A DNA stretch of 64,000 bases from Fibrobacteraceae bacterium (GTDB lineage Bacteria > Fibrobacterota > Fibrobacteria > Fibrobacterales > Fibrobacteraceae): the NCBI GenBank assembly GCA_017625775.1, contig JAGAKE010000002.1, forward strand, positions 285,081-349,080, read 5' to 3'. The notes beneath the pieces were generated by a model. The model was not told the origin of the DNA, made no database searches, and worked only from the letters and a program-made list of their open reading frames with translations. The position numbers and the translations under genes were made by a program. Of the stretch, positions 1 to 8,393 are shown in pieces. Positions within the stretch are counted from its first letter, which is position 1. Each line of letters starts with the position of its first letter.

Positions 1-2056
1 TTTCAACAGAAATCATACCATAGTTCAAAGAGAACCATGCGTTTGAAGCAAGTGAATAATCTAAACCAACCATCCATTGCATCTGTTTACTTTTCAACAT
101 AGGAGCTTTCAAATTAGTAATCATGCCCTGGAAATCATTATATTCTGTTGTAATGTATTGGAAACCAGCAGTCACACCAAGTCTTGGCAAATACTGAACG
201 TAAATACCAGCATTGATAAAATCACTCTTTAATTCTGCTGTTCCATCTACTAAGCCAGCAAGAGCCCAACCATCTGTATCGATACTACGTTCAGAATGTT
301 TATAAGAACCTGAAATTTCAAGAGGTGTTTTGAATCCTATCAACTTGAAAACATCCACCTTAGCGCCGCCACCATATTCCATGTAAGAAGCTTCTTTGAA
401 GCCAACAAGTGGTGATACTTGGTTAAACATACTAAATAAACCCTGAACTTCAGCAGCTTCAGACCAACCTGCAGTTAAAACACCACGGGCACCCATACGG
501 TTTGAGGTAGCTAAACCATTTGGCAAGGAAAGCTGGAGTGCTGGATCTGTCATGGTTTCAATTAGAGCTAATTGATTACGAGTATAAATTGCCGTTCCCC
601 AAGAATTTTTATTGAACGGAGCAATGTTATAACTTTCTGTTTGACCATCACGAATTCCACCATCATCTGTTGCAAGGGAGGTTGATGCTGGAGAAAATTT
701 TGGAACATAATTATAAAGAGCATCAAAAGAAGAATACAAAGGAGCATTCACACCATAACGAATGGAATTTCCATCTTTATCTGTATTCAAAATACGTTGA
801 GCAAAGAATTGTGGAGATTGAGCTAAGTTGTTAAACCAGTTGCTATCGTTACGAACAAAGTCAACAACTAAGTTCAAATTCAAATCTGAAACTTTATAAC
901 CTGCATTCAATGTCACAAGTAAAGCAGTTCCATTCAAAGTTTCCTTATCAGCCACATCAACAAATACTTGTTCTCCAGATTCAGGATCAACCAAAGGAGT
1001 TGCTCCTGTTGGGTCTGCTGGATCCATTGCAGGAACAGATGTATGGGTATAAACATCATCAGAAGAATAAGCAAATTCACCAACAAGGTCCAAAGTCAAA
1101 TCTTTTGATTTCAAAAGCCCTGCTACATCAGCACCAACTCGGCCACTCACGACCATTGTTTTCTGTGGATCTACATCAAACGGATTCACAGGTTCTAATT
1201 CGTAAGGCATTGAAAGGTCATTTTCTGGATGACGATAAGTGTATGTAAATGAATCCTCGTTATCAAAGATATACATTGGAGTTACACCAACATACAAGTT
1301 CTTGCTCAATGGAAGCAATTCTAAGTTTCCAGCCACTAACCATTTGTCCATATTAGCAGCCTGAGATGCACCAGCAAAAGTTCCATTTGGGAAAATGTTT
1401 CCTTCGGCACCAGAAAAATCGAGAACTGCAGGGCGATTCAAGCGAGCAAAAAGAGCTTCTGCACGAAGTTCACCAGCAGCGTCATTGAAATAATGACGGA
1501 ACTGAACATTCGCCCCTTGAAGATTTCTTTGGTTTCCTTCAATCAATTCCTGCTTTTGAGCCATGTGACGCTTGCGAGCAAAAATTGTTGGCTCATACAT
1601 CACATCTACGCCTGGAGCATACATAGTTAAAGGAGAATATTGTTGGCGGAAATCCCCAACAATCCAATAAAATGATTGACCAATATTCCCTTCTACATTA
1701 ATCCAACCCACAGAAAGAGTCTTTGAGGCAGAGGAGAAATATTCTTGCATACCTGCTCCAAGACGAAGCATTACATTGGCACGAACATTTTCCCATGGAC
1801 GGAAATGAAAATCAAGATCCGCCATTGCCACAGCACTACGTTCCTCGTCCGGCATAATATTTTTACCAGTAGGATCCTGGTCATTATCAAGATAAGAGTT
1901 CTGTGTAACAGCACGAATGCTTCCACCGATTTCAACACCACGCTTGGCATTGATAGAATCTACTTTATCTTCCAAGGCTTTTTGGTTATCAAAAACAGAG
2001 GTAGCAGAAGCTAGAGCTGTCGCGGATAACAAGACCGTTAAAGTTCTTTTCCACAT
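1..2056 (-). CDS. Large outer-membrane beta-barrel protein (C-terminus outside the window)
   Basis: Runs off the left edge; 685 codons are visible. The frame opens just after a TAA and the first usable start is GTG at 2056, with AAAGG 9 nt upstream. The N-terminus is a signal-peptide core (LLTVLLSATALASA), then a short helical stretch (LEDKVDSINAK), then hundreds of residues of alternating polar/aromatic strands with Asn/Asp/Gly-rich turns, as in outer-membrane barrels. An ATG at 2091 with a very strong ribosome site (AAGGAGGGG, 8 nt spacing) reads MNMKKSSKGFKMWKKNF and stops after 17 codons; one extra A in the A-run at 2048-2052 would join it to the main frame and give a better signal peptide. 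Last gene of a three-gene cluster, 48 bp after the 743-residue barrel gene. I recognise no specific family; porin or polysaccharide-binding barrel are both possible. Confidence 0.72.
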   Translation of the reverse strand, partial: MWKRTLTVLLSATALASATSVFDNQKALEDKVDSINAKRGVEIGGSIRAVTQNSYLDNDQDPTGKNIMPDEERSAVAMADLDFHFRPWENVRANVMLRLGAGMQEYFSSASKTLSVGWINVEGNIGQSFYWIVGDFRQQYSPLTMYAPGVDVMYEPTIFARKRHMAQKQELIEGNQRNLQGANVQFRHYFNDAAGELRAEALFARLNRPAVLDFSGAEGNIFPNGTFAGASQAANMDKWLVAGNLELLPLSKNLYVGVTPMYIFDNEDSFTYTYRHPENDLSMPYELEPVNPFDVDPQKTMVVSGRVGADVAGLLKSKDLTLDLVGEFAYSSDDVYTHTSVPAMDPADPTGATPLVDPESGEQVFVDVADKETLNGTALLVTLNAGYKVSDLNLNLVVDFVRNDSNWFNNLAQSPQFFAQRILNTDKDGNSIRYGVNAPLYSSFDALYNYVPKFSPASTSLATDDGGIRDGQTESYNIAPFNKNSWGTAIYTRNQLALIETMTDPALQLSLPNGLATSNRMGARGVLTAGWSEAAEVQGLFSMFNQVSPLVGFKEASYMEYGGGAKVDVFKLIGFKTPLEISGSYKHSERSIDTDGWALAGLVDGTAELKSDFINAGIYVQYLPRLGVTAGFQYITTEYNDFQGMITNLKAPMLKSKQMQWMVGLDYSLASNAWFSLNYGMISVE

Positions 2057-2104
2057 TTTAAAACCTTTCGAACTTTTCTTCATATTCATAACTTAAGCCC
2101 CTCC

Positions 2105-4336
2105 TTAGAACCAAACCTTCGTTTCTGCAGCAATGTAATGAGAATGCCAATCATTAATCGAAAGTGTTTCGTCGGAATGAGTCATCCATTTATAGCGAAC
2201 GTGCAAGCCAGCACGATCAGCAAAATCCCAATCAAAGCCTAAGCCTATCGCCGTTTCCATATAGTTGATAGGAGCCTTTACATAGTAAGAAGTTCCTACT
2301 TGTGTTACTAATGAGGATGTCTTCAAAATTGTGTTATCCACACTCATAGTAGTATATGCGTTTTCAGCACGGAATGTTTCAAGCCCTAAAATACCTACAA
2401 CGTGGAATTTCGGAGTAACCGCAATGGTTGGTTCAAATTGACCGTAGAAACTCCAGAGCAACATATCATCTTGAGATTCACTATATGCTAGTGGAGCAAA
2501 GGAAGTTGAAATACCAGAAAGGGAAGCGTAGGCAGTCATCATGATATTACGATCTGTACCAAACCAATGACCAATATCATAACCACCCATTAAAGATACG
2601 AAAGAAGACCACTTGGTATGAGCAGGAACAACGGAATCACGTAATTGCTCTGCATTTTCGTAAGCAACAAAAGATTCCCACATTTCCCATGTTCCACCAT
2701 AGAGACCGCCCTTCTGACGAAGCATTTTTACACCAGTTCCGCGATGTTGAACGCCTGTGCGAGCTACATAGCCATTTGCACGTGGGTTAGCGTTACCAGA
2801 GTCAGCATTAAACAATGGTTTATGCTTTGTCCAAGAATTAGTACTTTCCCACATATTACGGCCATTTAAACGATAGTTGAACGCGAGAACATCGTTTCCT
2901 TCTTCAACTTGTCTATGCTGACCATACTGGAAGTCAAAATAACCACGATTGAATGTAGGTTCTAACTTAAAGTTAAGACCCATCATATTTGGGGTATAAC
3001 GAAGAGAACCAGCATTTAAATACATTTCATCTTTACGCCAACTTGTAAAGCGAGATGGGTTGCTCATAGAATAAGGTGAGTAGAATTCTTTTGGCAAATA
3101 AATACCTTCAAGAGTCATTGGCCAGCCTTCTACATACTTACTTTGAGCCTTTACGTAAACACCAACTTGCGGAGTAGCAAGTTCTGAATCATAGGAATTC
3201 TTTTCATAACCTGCAATAAAATCAGATTCTTCAGATTTATAGAATTTCATGGAATCTGTAATGCTTAAAGCAACATCAGCCATCAAATAAAGTTTTGGGG
3301 TAATATTTCCCTTCACATCTAAAGAGGCAACGTGTGTATTCAGCAAGTGTGGTTGAACTTTAACAGCATCCCATTGAGAATAGAAATCTTTTTCATAAAC
3401 GATTCCTTCGTCAAAAACGACACCCATATAGTTCAAGCCAAGGCTCAAATTATCAAGAATCTTATTTTTCGCGATGCGACCATGATAAACGTCGCCACGG
3501 AAATCATGCATACCATAAGTTTCTAGTTCGCCCGGTTGACCACCATAAAGACGAAGACCATCACGAGTACCCATGTCAGCATCGATTGGCTGAGATAACA
3601 TGAATTGTGCAGTCATGTTCCAAGGAAGTTGGTAGAAATTGAGGAACAAGCCACCAAATGAACGGTTTGTCCAGAATGCACGACCACCTTCTTTTACTGG
3701 TTTAAAGGATTTTTCTTTATAGTAAGTACTTACTGTTTTTTCATCTTCAAACAATTCGTATTGCCAAGAGAAACGAGGAGCTGTTTCACGTTCCCACATT
3801 GTTAGCGGAGAAGAGTTAGCCCAAATCACACCACCTGCAGTTACATATGCACCAAAAACGCCTGCACGAATATCAACGCCTACGTTAAATTCTTCGTTAA
3901 TCGTTGGGCCATAGTAATCTGTTGAGTGATCCCAAAGAACTCGTTCATCTGCTGTAGGAGCATTTGTTGGAGTTTTGGAAAGCAAGTTTCCATAAGTTCC
4001 AGACAAATCAAATGGGAATGCCAAATTTGTCCACAAGGTCATGTAGGAATTTGGCATAGCAACAATAGACATATTCAATAACGCATCTACTGGAGTACGA
4101 GCATAATCGCTACCTGTCCAAGGAGAACGTTCTGAATAATGGAAATTTTTCAAGCGAAATGCCATGTAACCAGAAACTGCTAATGGCAAATCATCTTTGC
4201 CAAGCAAGGTGGATTCCATGTTGGAAGCTAGCGTATCCAAAGAAGCGTTAATAGAATCCAATTGAAGCTGTGGTGGCAAAGCCAACGCGGCACTGACGCA
4301 AGAAGCAAGAAGAATAGAAGTAAGTTTTTTACGCAT
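2105..4336 (-). CDS. Outer-membrane beta-barrel protein, 743 aa
   Basis: Starts at ATG 4336 with AAGAGG upstream. Signal peptide (MRKKLTSILLASCVSAALA), then a short amphipathic helix (LDSINASLDTLASNMES) that resembles the same position in the next gene, then a long series of beta strands rich in Tyr, Trp and Phe with acidic turns, ending in VRYKWMTHSDETLSINDWHS and a terminal aromatic (KVWF), the usual end of an outer-membrane barrel. It lies 9 bp downstream of the exported carbohydrate-binding-like gene and shortly upstream of a second barrel, so the three are probably co-transcribed. Function is inferred only: surface barrel, perhaps for polysaccharide contact or oligosaccharide passage. 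No named family recognised. Confidence 0.8.
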   Translation of the reverse strand: MRKKLTSILLASCVSAALALPPQLQLDSINASLDTLASNMESTLLGKDDLPLAVSGYMAFRLKNFHYSERSPWTGSDYARTPVDALLNMSIVAMPNSYMTLWTNLAFPFDLSGTYGNLLSKTPTNAPTADERVLWDHSTDYYGPTINEEFNVGVDIRAGVFGAYVTAGGVIWANSSPLTMWERETAPRFSWQYELFEDEKTVSTYYKEKSFKPVKEGGRAFWTNRSFGGLFLNFYQLPWNMTAQFMLSQPIDADMGTRDGLRLYGGQPGELETYGMHDFRGDVYHGRIAKNKILDNLSLGLNYMGVVFDEGIVYEKDFYSQWDAVKVQPHLLNTHVASLDVKGNITPKLYLMADVALSITDSMKFYKSEESDFIAGYEKNSYDSELATPQVGVYVKAQSKYVEGWPMTLEGIYLPKEFYSPYSMSNPSRFTSWRKDEMYLNAGSLRYTPNMMGLNFKLEPTFNRGYFDFQYGQHRQVEEGNDVLAFNYRLNGRNMWESTNSWTKHKPLFNADSGNANPRANGYVARTGVQHRGTGVKMLRQKGGLYGGTWEMWESFVAYENAEQLRDSVVPAHTKWSSFVSLMGGYDIGHWFGTDRNIMMTAYASLSGISTSFAPLAYSESQDDMLLWSFYGQFEPTIAVTPKFHVVGILGLETFRAENAYTTMSVDNTILKTSSLVTQVGTSYYVKAPINYMETAIGLGFDWDFADRAGLHVRYKWMTHSDETLSINDWHSHYIAAETKVWF

Positions 4337-4345
4337 AAAATCCTC

Positions 4346-5083
4346 TTAAATCGCGTTGCGGAATGGATAGTTAGCAGGACCTTCATAAGGTTTGCCGTGC
4401 TTCTTAATTACAACATCATCAATCCAAACCTTAAATTCTGTATTTTCATCCTTGCGGACTTCTAAACGGAAACCCTTAAAATTAGCCCATCCGAATGGCA
4501 TAAAGACATCGCGAGTATTTTTAGCATCCCAATAGAGACCTGTCATACCGAATAATTTCAAAGGAATGCTTACATGCTTCCATTCCGTTGTAATTTCACC
4601 AAAACTAGAAGAACGAAGCTTTACCTGGAGTGATTCACCACCGCTTTTAACACCGTCATCAACTAGTACGAACAAAGCGTTTTCACCACCCTTGTTTCCC
4701 TTAATCCAGAACTCAAGGACGCCTTCTTCTAAATACGGAGTCAAATCAACAGAACCAGCAATACAGATAGCTACGCCAGAATAATCACTTGCAATAAGTT
4801 CTATTTCCATAGAAAGCGCGCCTTCTTTGGCATACTTATCGGTCATGATTGGTTCTGGGTTTTCTCGAGGATATTGGTAAGTATAACCACCACCGCGAGG
4901 AATCGCTTCGCGCATGATTACAGACACAACATCCTTATCTGGACGGAAAGGTTTTGGGTCCTTTAAGATGAAACGGGACTGGTCGCGATCACGATATTCG
5001 CTAAAACCGGCGTAAGAAAAAGACACAAGAAGAAATGCGCTCAAAGCACACTTCCAGATAGCATTCTTTAGACGTGAGTTCAT
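4346..5083 (-). CDS. Exported protein with a galactose-binding-like (CBM-type) domain, 245 aa
   Basis: ATG at 5083 gives MNSRLKNAIWKCALSAFLLVS, a signal peptide; an earlier in-frame TTG at 5116 is less likely. The mature part (about residues 30-240) alternates beta strands and ends with VWIDDVVIKKHG, a closing strand typical of jelly-roll modules such as CBM11 (LEFWIKGNKGGENALFVLVD in the middle fits the same fold). No catalytic motif seen. It is the promoter-proximal gene of the cluster with two outer-membrane barrels and is divergent from the GH5 cellulase gene across 243 bp, which fits a role in binding plant polysaccharide at the cell surface or in the periplasm. The family assignment is by fold pattern only. 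Confidence 0.72.
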   Translation of the reverse strand: MNSRLKNAIWKCALSAFLLVSFSYAGFSEYRDRDQSRFILKDPKPFRPDKDVVSVIMREAIPRGGGYTYQYPRENPEPIMTDKYAKEGALSMEIELIASDYSGVAICIAGSVDLTPYLEEGVLEFWIKGNKGGENALFVLVDDGVKSGGESLQVKLRSSSFGEITTEWKHVSIPLKLFGMTGLYWDAKNTRDVFMPFGWANFKGFRLEVRKDENTEFKVWIDDVVIKKHGKPYEGPANYPFRNAI

Positions 5084-5326
5084 AATTGGTAAAAGTCTCC
5101 AAATTCCAATGTGCAATAATATAACTTGTTTTTTTGACTCTGAATCGCTATGTTAGGAAAAAAAAAGATACAATTCTTACAATTCCATGACATTTCTGCC
5201 GTTTTTTTTGCAAAAATTGCCAAAATACACTGTTTTCGCGAGTAAACACAATATTTTATCTTTCCTAATTTCATTAGATATTTTTTTGTGTATCTTTTCG
5301 TATAGCAACCACTTACAGGTAAAATT

Positions 5327-6511
5327 ATGAAAAAATTTTTACTTTTCACGGCATTTTGCGCAAGCTTGATAGCATGCTCTGAAGACTCTAAAGGATTAAG
5401 TGCTTCAGAAGAATCCAACGAATCTTCAAGCGACTCTGTCGCCTATGTTCCCGTTCCAGTAGATTATTCTGCAGGAAGAGCTATGAACAAAAGACTTGGT
5501 AAGGGAATGAACCTTGGTAATTCTTGGGATTCTAAATCTTATAGCGGAGACGTTCCAGACGAACCCTATAACTTTGGCTATAACGATAATCTTGACGCTG
5601 GCTGGGGCAACCCAATTAAAGACGAATATTTCCAAATCCTTAAGGATGCGGGCTTTAATTCTGTTCGTATTCCTGTTCGTTGGCAACACAACTCAGACCC
5701 GGTTACTCACACCGTTAATCCAGAAAGATTAGCTGGCGTTAAAGAAGATATTCAACTAGCTATGGACGCCGGCTTAGCAGTTATTGTGAATTTCCACCAC
5801 TATTCAGAATTAAATGAAGCCGCCAATAATTCTGATAAAGACCCTGCTGCATACGAAGCAGAAAAAGCTCACTTTTTTGCATTGTGGGAACAAGTGGCTG
5901 AAGAAATGAATGCTTTCCCAGATTCTCTTTTGGTTTTAGAATTGTTAAATGAACCAACAGTAAAAAGTGTAGATCACCTTAATGAAATTACCCTGGGAGC
6001 TTATGAAATCGTTAGAAAAAAAGCTCCTAATAAAACAATTATGATTGAATCGTACCATGCAGGGAAATTTGCTGACATTGACGTTCTTAGATTACCACAA
6101 GACGGAAATATCATTTTCTCTGGTCACTATTACGAGCCATTTACTTTTTCTCATGAAGGACACGGTTACAACTGCGTAGGAGATGAATCTTATGTAAATA
6201 GTGCCATGACTGATATGCAAAAATATGTTGCTATTGCTCAATCCATGTACCCAGATGTAAATGGCGGGCACATACCTATGAACCTAGGTGAATTCGGAGT
6301 AGCCGGTCAAACAGGATCTTGCGGTTCTAATGGACCTTCTGATAGAAGTCGTTTGCTTTGGACTAAGAAAACGATTCGTGCCGCAGAAACATACGATATG
6401 TCTTGGCATTATTGGGGATTCACAAAAACTGGTGGATTTGAAGCATACGATTTAAAAACTAATTCTTGGCTTCCTGGAATGCTAGATGCGTTTCAAAATC
6501 CTAACGACTAA
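5327..6511 (+). CDS. GH5 family endoglucanase, lipoprotein
   Basis: Hydrolyses beta-1,4-glucan (or a related beta-mannan/xyloglucan) with retention of configuration. Lipoprotein signal MKKFLLFTAFCASLIAC with the lipid-accepting Cys17, followed by a Ser/Glu linker (residues 18-36) and a catalytic TIM barrel (about 45-390). GH5 landmarks in order: GMNLGNSWDS, NSVRIPVRW, VIVNFHHYSE, LELLNEP with acid/base E209, SGHYYEPF, NLGEFG with nucleophile E322, and WHYWGF. A single catalytic module with no carbohydrate-binding module. The linker after Cys17 (SEDS..SASEESNESSS) resembles that of other lipoproteins in this window. A terminator lies 29 nt after the stop, inside the 3' end of the convergent lpxA. 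Confidence 0.93.
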   Translation: MKKFLLFTAFCASLIACSEDSKGLSASEESNESSSDSVAYVPVPVDYSAGRAMNKRLGKGMNLGNSWDSKSYSGDVPDEPYNFGYNDNLDAGWGNPIKDEYFQILKDAGFNSVRIPVRWQHNSDPVTHTVNPERLAGVKEDIQLAMDAGLAVIVNFHHYSELNEAANNSDKDPAAYEAEKAHFFALWEQVAEEMNAFPDSLLVLELLNEPTVKSVDHLNEITLGAYEIVRKKAPNKTIMIESYHAGKFADIDVLRLPQDGNIIFSGHYYEPFTFSHEGHGYNCVGDESYVNSAMTDMQKYVAIAQSMYPDVNGGHIPMNLGEFGVAGQTGSCGSNGPSDRSRLLWTKKTIRAAETYDMSWHYWGFTKTGGFEAYDLKTNSWLPGMLDAFQNPND

Positions 6512-7262
6512 TTAAATTACCAGTCCAATTTTCAAAGAAGGCGCGGAGTAACGGCTCCGTGCTTTTTTTCATTTTTTCAACAGAATTTGCAATTGTATTT
6601 CCAGAACGAAATAATTCTCGATAACTATCCTCTAAAAATTTTATTCTTTCTTCAGGAAATTCATTTGGGAACCTTCGTAAAGCATGCAAATTCAGCCCTG
6701 CAAATCGTAATGGAGAACCAAGAGCTTTTACTGCCGGCGGCACATCTCTATCTACTTTTAGTGAAGCACCAACAAAGGCGTAATCCCCTATACAATTCCT
6801 TTGTTGCACACCAGCAGTTCCCCCTAATGTTGCGTATTTACCAATCTGAACATGACCACCTAACTGACAAGCATTAGCAATCACCGCCCCTTCTCCAATA
6901 CAACAATCATGAGCGACATGAACATAAGCCATTAACAAGACATTATCAGCTACTTCTGTGCACCCAGAAGCAATCGTTCCTCGATTCAGTGTACAATATT
7001 CTCGAATAATGCAATTGCACCCTATTTTTAGACTTGTATTTTCGTTGGCGTACTTTAAATCCTGAGGTGGAGCCCCAAGAACACAACCATCATAAATTTC
7101 TGTATTTTCGCCTATTTCCGTACCTGAAGCAACACGAACTCGTGCCACCAGACGAACATTAGACGCTATCTTCACACCACTTTCTACGATGCACCAAGGG
7201 CCAACATAGGCATTTGGGTGAATTTCTGCATCATTTGCAACAATTGCACTAGGATGAATCAT
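6501..7262 (-). CDS. lpxA: Acyl-ACP--UDP-N-acetylglucosamine O-acyltransferase
   Basis: First step of lipid A synthesis: transfers a hydroxyacyl chain from ACP to UDP-GlcNAc in the cytoplasm. 253 residues, close to the usual 255-262. Left-handed parallel beta-helix hexapeptide repeats fill residues 1-190 (IHPSAIVAND, IHPNAYVGPW, IGENTEIYDG), with the catalytic segment HVAHDC containing H118, equivalent to the catalytic His125 of E. coli; GAPPQDLKY and GGTAGVQQ are also LpxA features. The C-terminal third is helical. It stands alone, not in the usual lpxD-fabZ-lpxA-lpxB cluster. The stop overlaps the convergent cellulase stop by 11 bp. No Shine-Dalgarno; a TATATT hexamer ends 7 nt before the ATG, suggesting a leaderless mRNA. 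Confidence 0.95.
   Translation of the reverse strand: MIHPSAIVANDAEIHPNAYVGPWCIVESGVKIASNVRLVARVRVASGTEIGENTEIYDGCVLGAPPQDLKYANENTSLKIGCNCIIREYCTLNRGTIASGCTEVADNVLLMAYVHVAHDCCIGEGAVIANACQLGGHVQIGKYATLGGTAGVQQRNCIGDYAFVGASLKVDRDVPPAVKALGSPLRFAGLNLHALRRFPNEFPEERIKFLEDSYRELFRSGNTIANSVEKMKKSTEPLLRAFFENWTGNLISR
6541..6569 (+). terminator. Rho-independent terminator of the GH5 gene, inside antisense lpxA
   Basis: Stem GCGCGGAG / CTCCGTGC (8 bp with one G-T pair), loop TAACGG, then seven T. It is oriented for the plus-strand cellulase gene but its DNA also encodes part of the LpxA C-terminal helix on the minus strand. Confidence 0.8.
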
Positions 7263-7265
7263 ACG

Positions 7266-7283
7266 GCAAAATATATATTTTGC
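7266..7283. promoter_or_regulatory. Palindromic divergent promoter between lpxA and the GT2 gene
   Basis: GCAAAATATATATTTTGC is a perfect 18-bp palindrome filling most of the 27-bp gap between divergent ATGs. It offers a TATATT -10-like element on each strand, at 7274-7279 for the plus gene and 7270-7275 for lpxA, putting predicted starts of transcription at or within a few nt of both ATGs. No convincing -35 is visible for the plus gene. Confidence 0.5.
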
Positions 7284-7289
7284 TTCAAT

Positions 7290-8393
7290 ATGAGTGAATG
7301 GATTCTTGCAAGTTTAAGCGCCCTCTATGTGTTGCTTTTCTTGTTTTTTACAATTGGACTATTAAAAACAAAACGCTTCAAAGGAAAAAAAGCAACTCCA
7401 AGCGTTTCTGTTGTAGTTCCTATGAGAAATGAAGAAGAATTTGCTCAGAGAACCTTAGAAGCTCTTGCTATGCAGGACTATAGTGGCGAATGGGAAGTTA
7501 TTTGCGTTGATGACCGATCAACTGATAGAACAAAAGAAATTTTAGAGAACTTTGCCAAAACTCATTCTAATTTTAGAGTTCTTTCTCTGCCGTTAGATTT
7601 ACCTACCATAGAAAGCCCTAAAAAACGAGCTTTGGAAAGTGCTTTCAAAATAGCCAAAAATGAAGTGCTTTTAACTCTTGATGCTGATTGCTTGCCTAAA
7701 AAAAGTTGGATAACCTCTATGGCCGGGCGTTTTGTAGATGGAATAGGCATTGTACAAGGTCCAAAACAAAACAACGGCAAGCGCACTTTGCCTCATTTGT
7801 ACCAAAAGCTTGAAACACTGGGCTACACTGCGATGGAGGCTGCTGGGTTTAGTTTCGGACACCCATTGGTAGCAAGTGCAGCTAGTCTTGCTTACAAAAA
7901 AGAACTTTTTTTCAAAGTTGGGGGATTTGGAGATCTGATTCATCTTTCATCTGGTGATGACGATATGCTTATTCACAAAATGCTAAAAATTAAAGGCACT
8001 AAAGTTTGTTATAATCTGGATAAAGACGCTGTGATTGAAACGGCTCCTGTACATACTTGGAAAGCTATTTTTAATCAAAGAGCACGTTGGAGTAGTAACG
8101 GCACTAATTATGAAAGTAAATTCTACATATTCCTTTTAACATTAATTTATACATATTATGTATGGATGTTCATTAGCCCTTGGTGCGTTTTGTTTTTAGA
8201 TTTTCCTTGGGAATGGTGTGTATTTACAATTCTTCCTAAAATCATCATTGACTTTATCTTTTTAAGTATAGCCTCATGGAAATTACAGACAAAAAAACGA
8301 ATGATGGCTTTTTTGCCTGTAGAACTCATTCAAATTCCTATGATAGTATTTGCAGTTCCTGCAGGAATTACCGGTTTATTTAAATGGAAGTAG
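7290..8393 (+). CDS. Membrane-bound family 2 glycosyltransferase, 367 aa
   Basis: Transfers a sugar from a nucleotide donor at the inner membrane face. One N-terminal membrane segment (about 5-25), a GT-A domain (about 37-260) and two or three C-terminal membrane segments. Motifs: VSVVVPMRNEEE (donor loop), VICVDDRSTD, LDADCLP (metal-binding DxD) and QRARW, the QxxRW signature found in processive GT2 enzymes. The chosen start is the ATG at 7290; a longer frame back to 7218 would overlap lpxA and has no ribosome site. The 3' end overlaps the convergent nucleotidyltransferase gene by 14 bp. Product could be an envelope glycolipid or an exopolysaccharide; the acceptor cannot be told from sequence. 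Confidence 0.85.
   Translation: MSEWILASLSALYVLLFLFFTIGLLKTKRFKGKKATPSVSVVVPMRNEEEFAQRTLEALAMQDYSGEWEVICVDDRSTDRTKEILENFAKTHSNFRVLSLPLDLPTIESPKKRALESAFKIAKNEVLLTLDADCLPKKSWITSMAGRFVDGIGIVQGPKQNNGKRTLPHLYQKLETLGYTAMEAAGFSFGHPLVASAASLAYKKELFFKVGGFGDLIHLSSGDDDMLIHKMLKIKGTKVCYNLDKDAVIETAPVHTWKAIFNQRARWSSNGTNYESKFYIFLLTLIYTYYVWMFISPWCVLFLDFPWEWCVFTILPKIIIDFIFLSIASWKLQTKKRMMAFLPVELIQIPMIVFAVPAGITGLFKWK

Noticed and set aside
910..1248. Plus-strand open frame of 112 codons (Gln/Leu-rich)
   Set aside because: Antisense to the outer-membrane barrel frame, odd composition, no ribosome site.
2036..2060. Programmed ribosomal frameshift as the sole explanation for the barrel gene start
   Set aside because: GTG 2056 with its own ribosome site explains expression without a shift; the A-run lacks a full slippery heptamer. 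Kept only as a possibility.
7218..7289. Upstream start of the GT2 gene
   Set aside because: Would overlap lpxA and the divergent promoter; the ATG at 7290 begins directly before the membrane segment.
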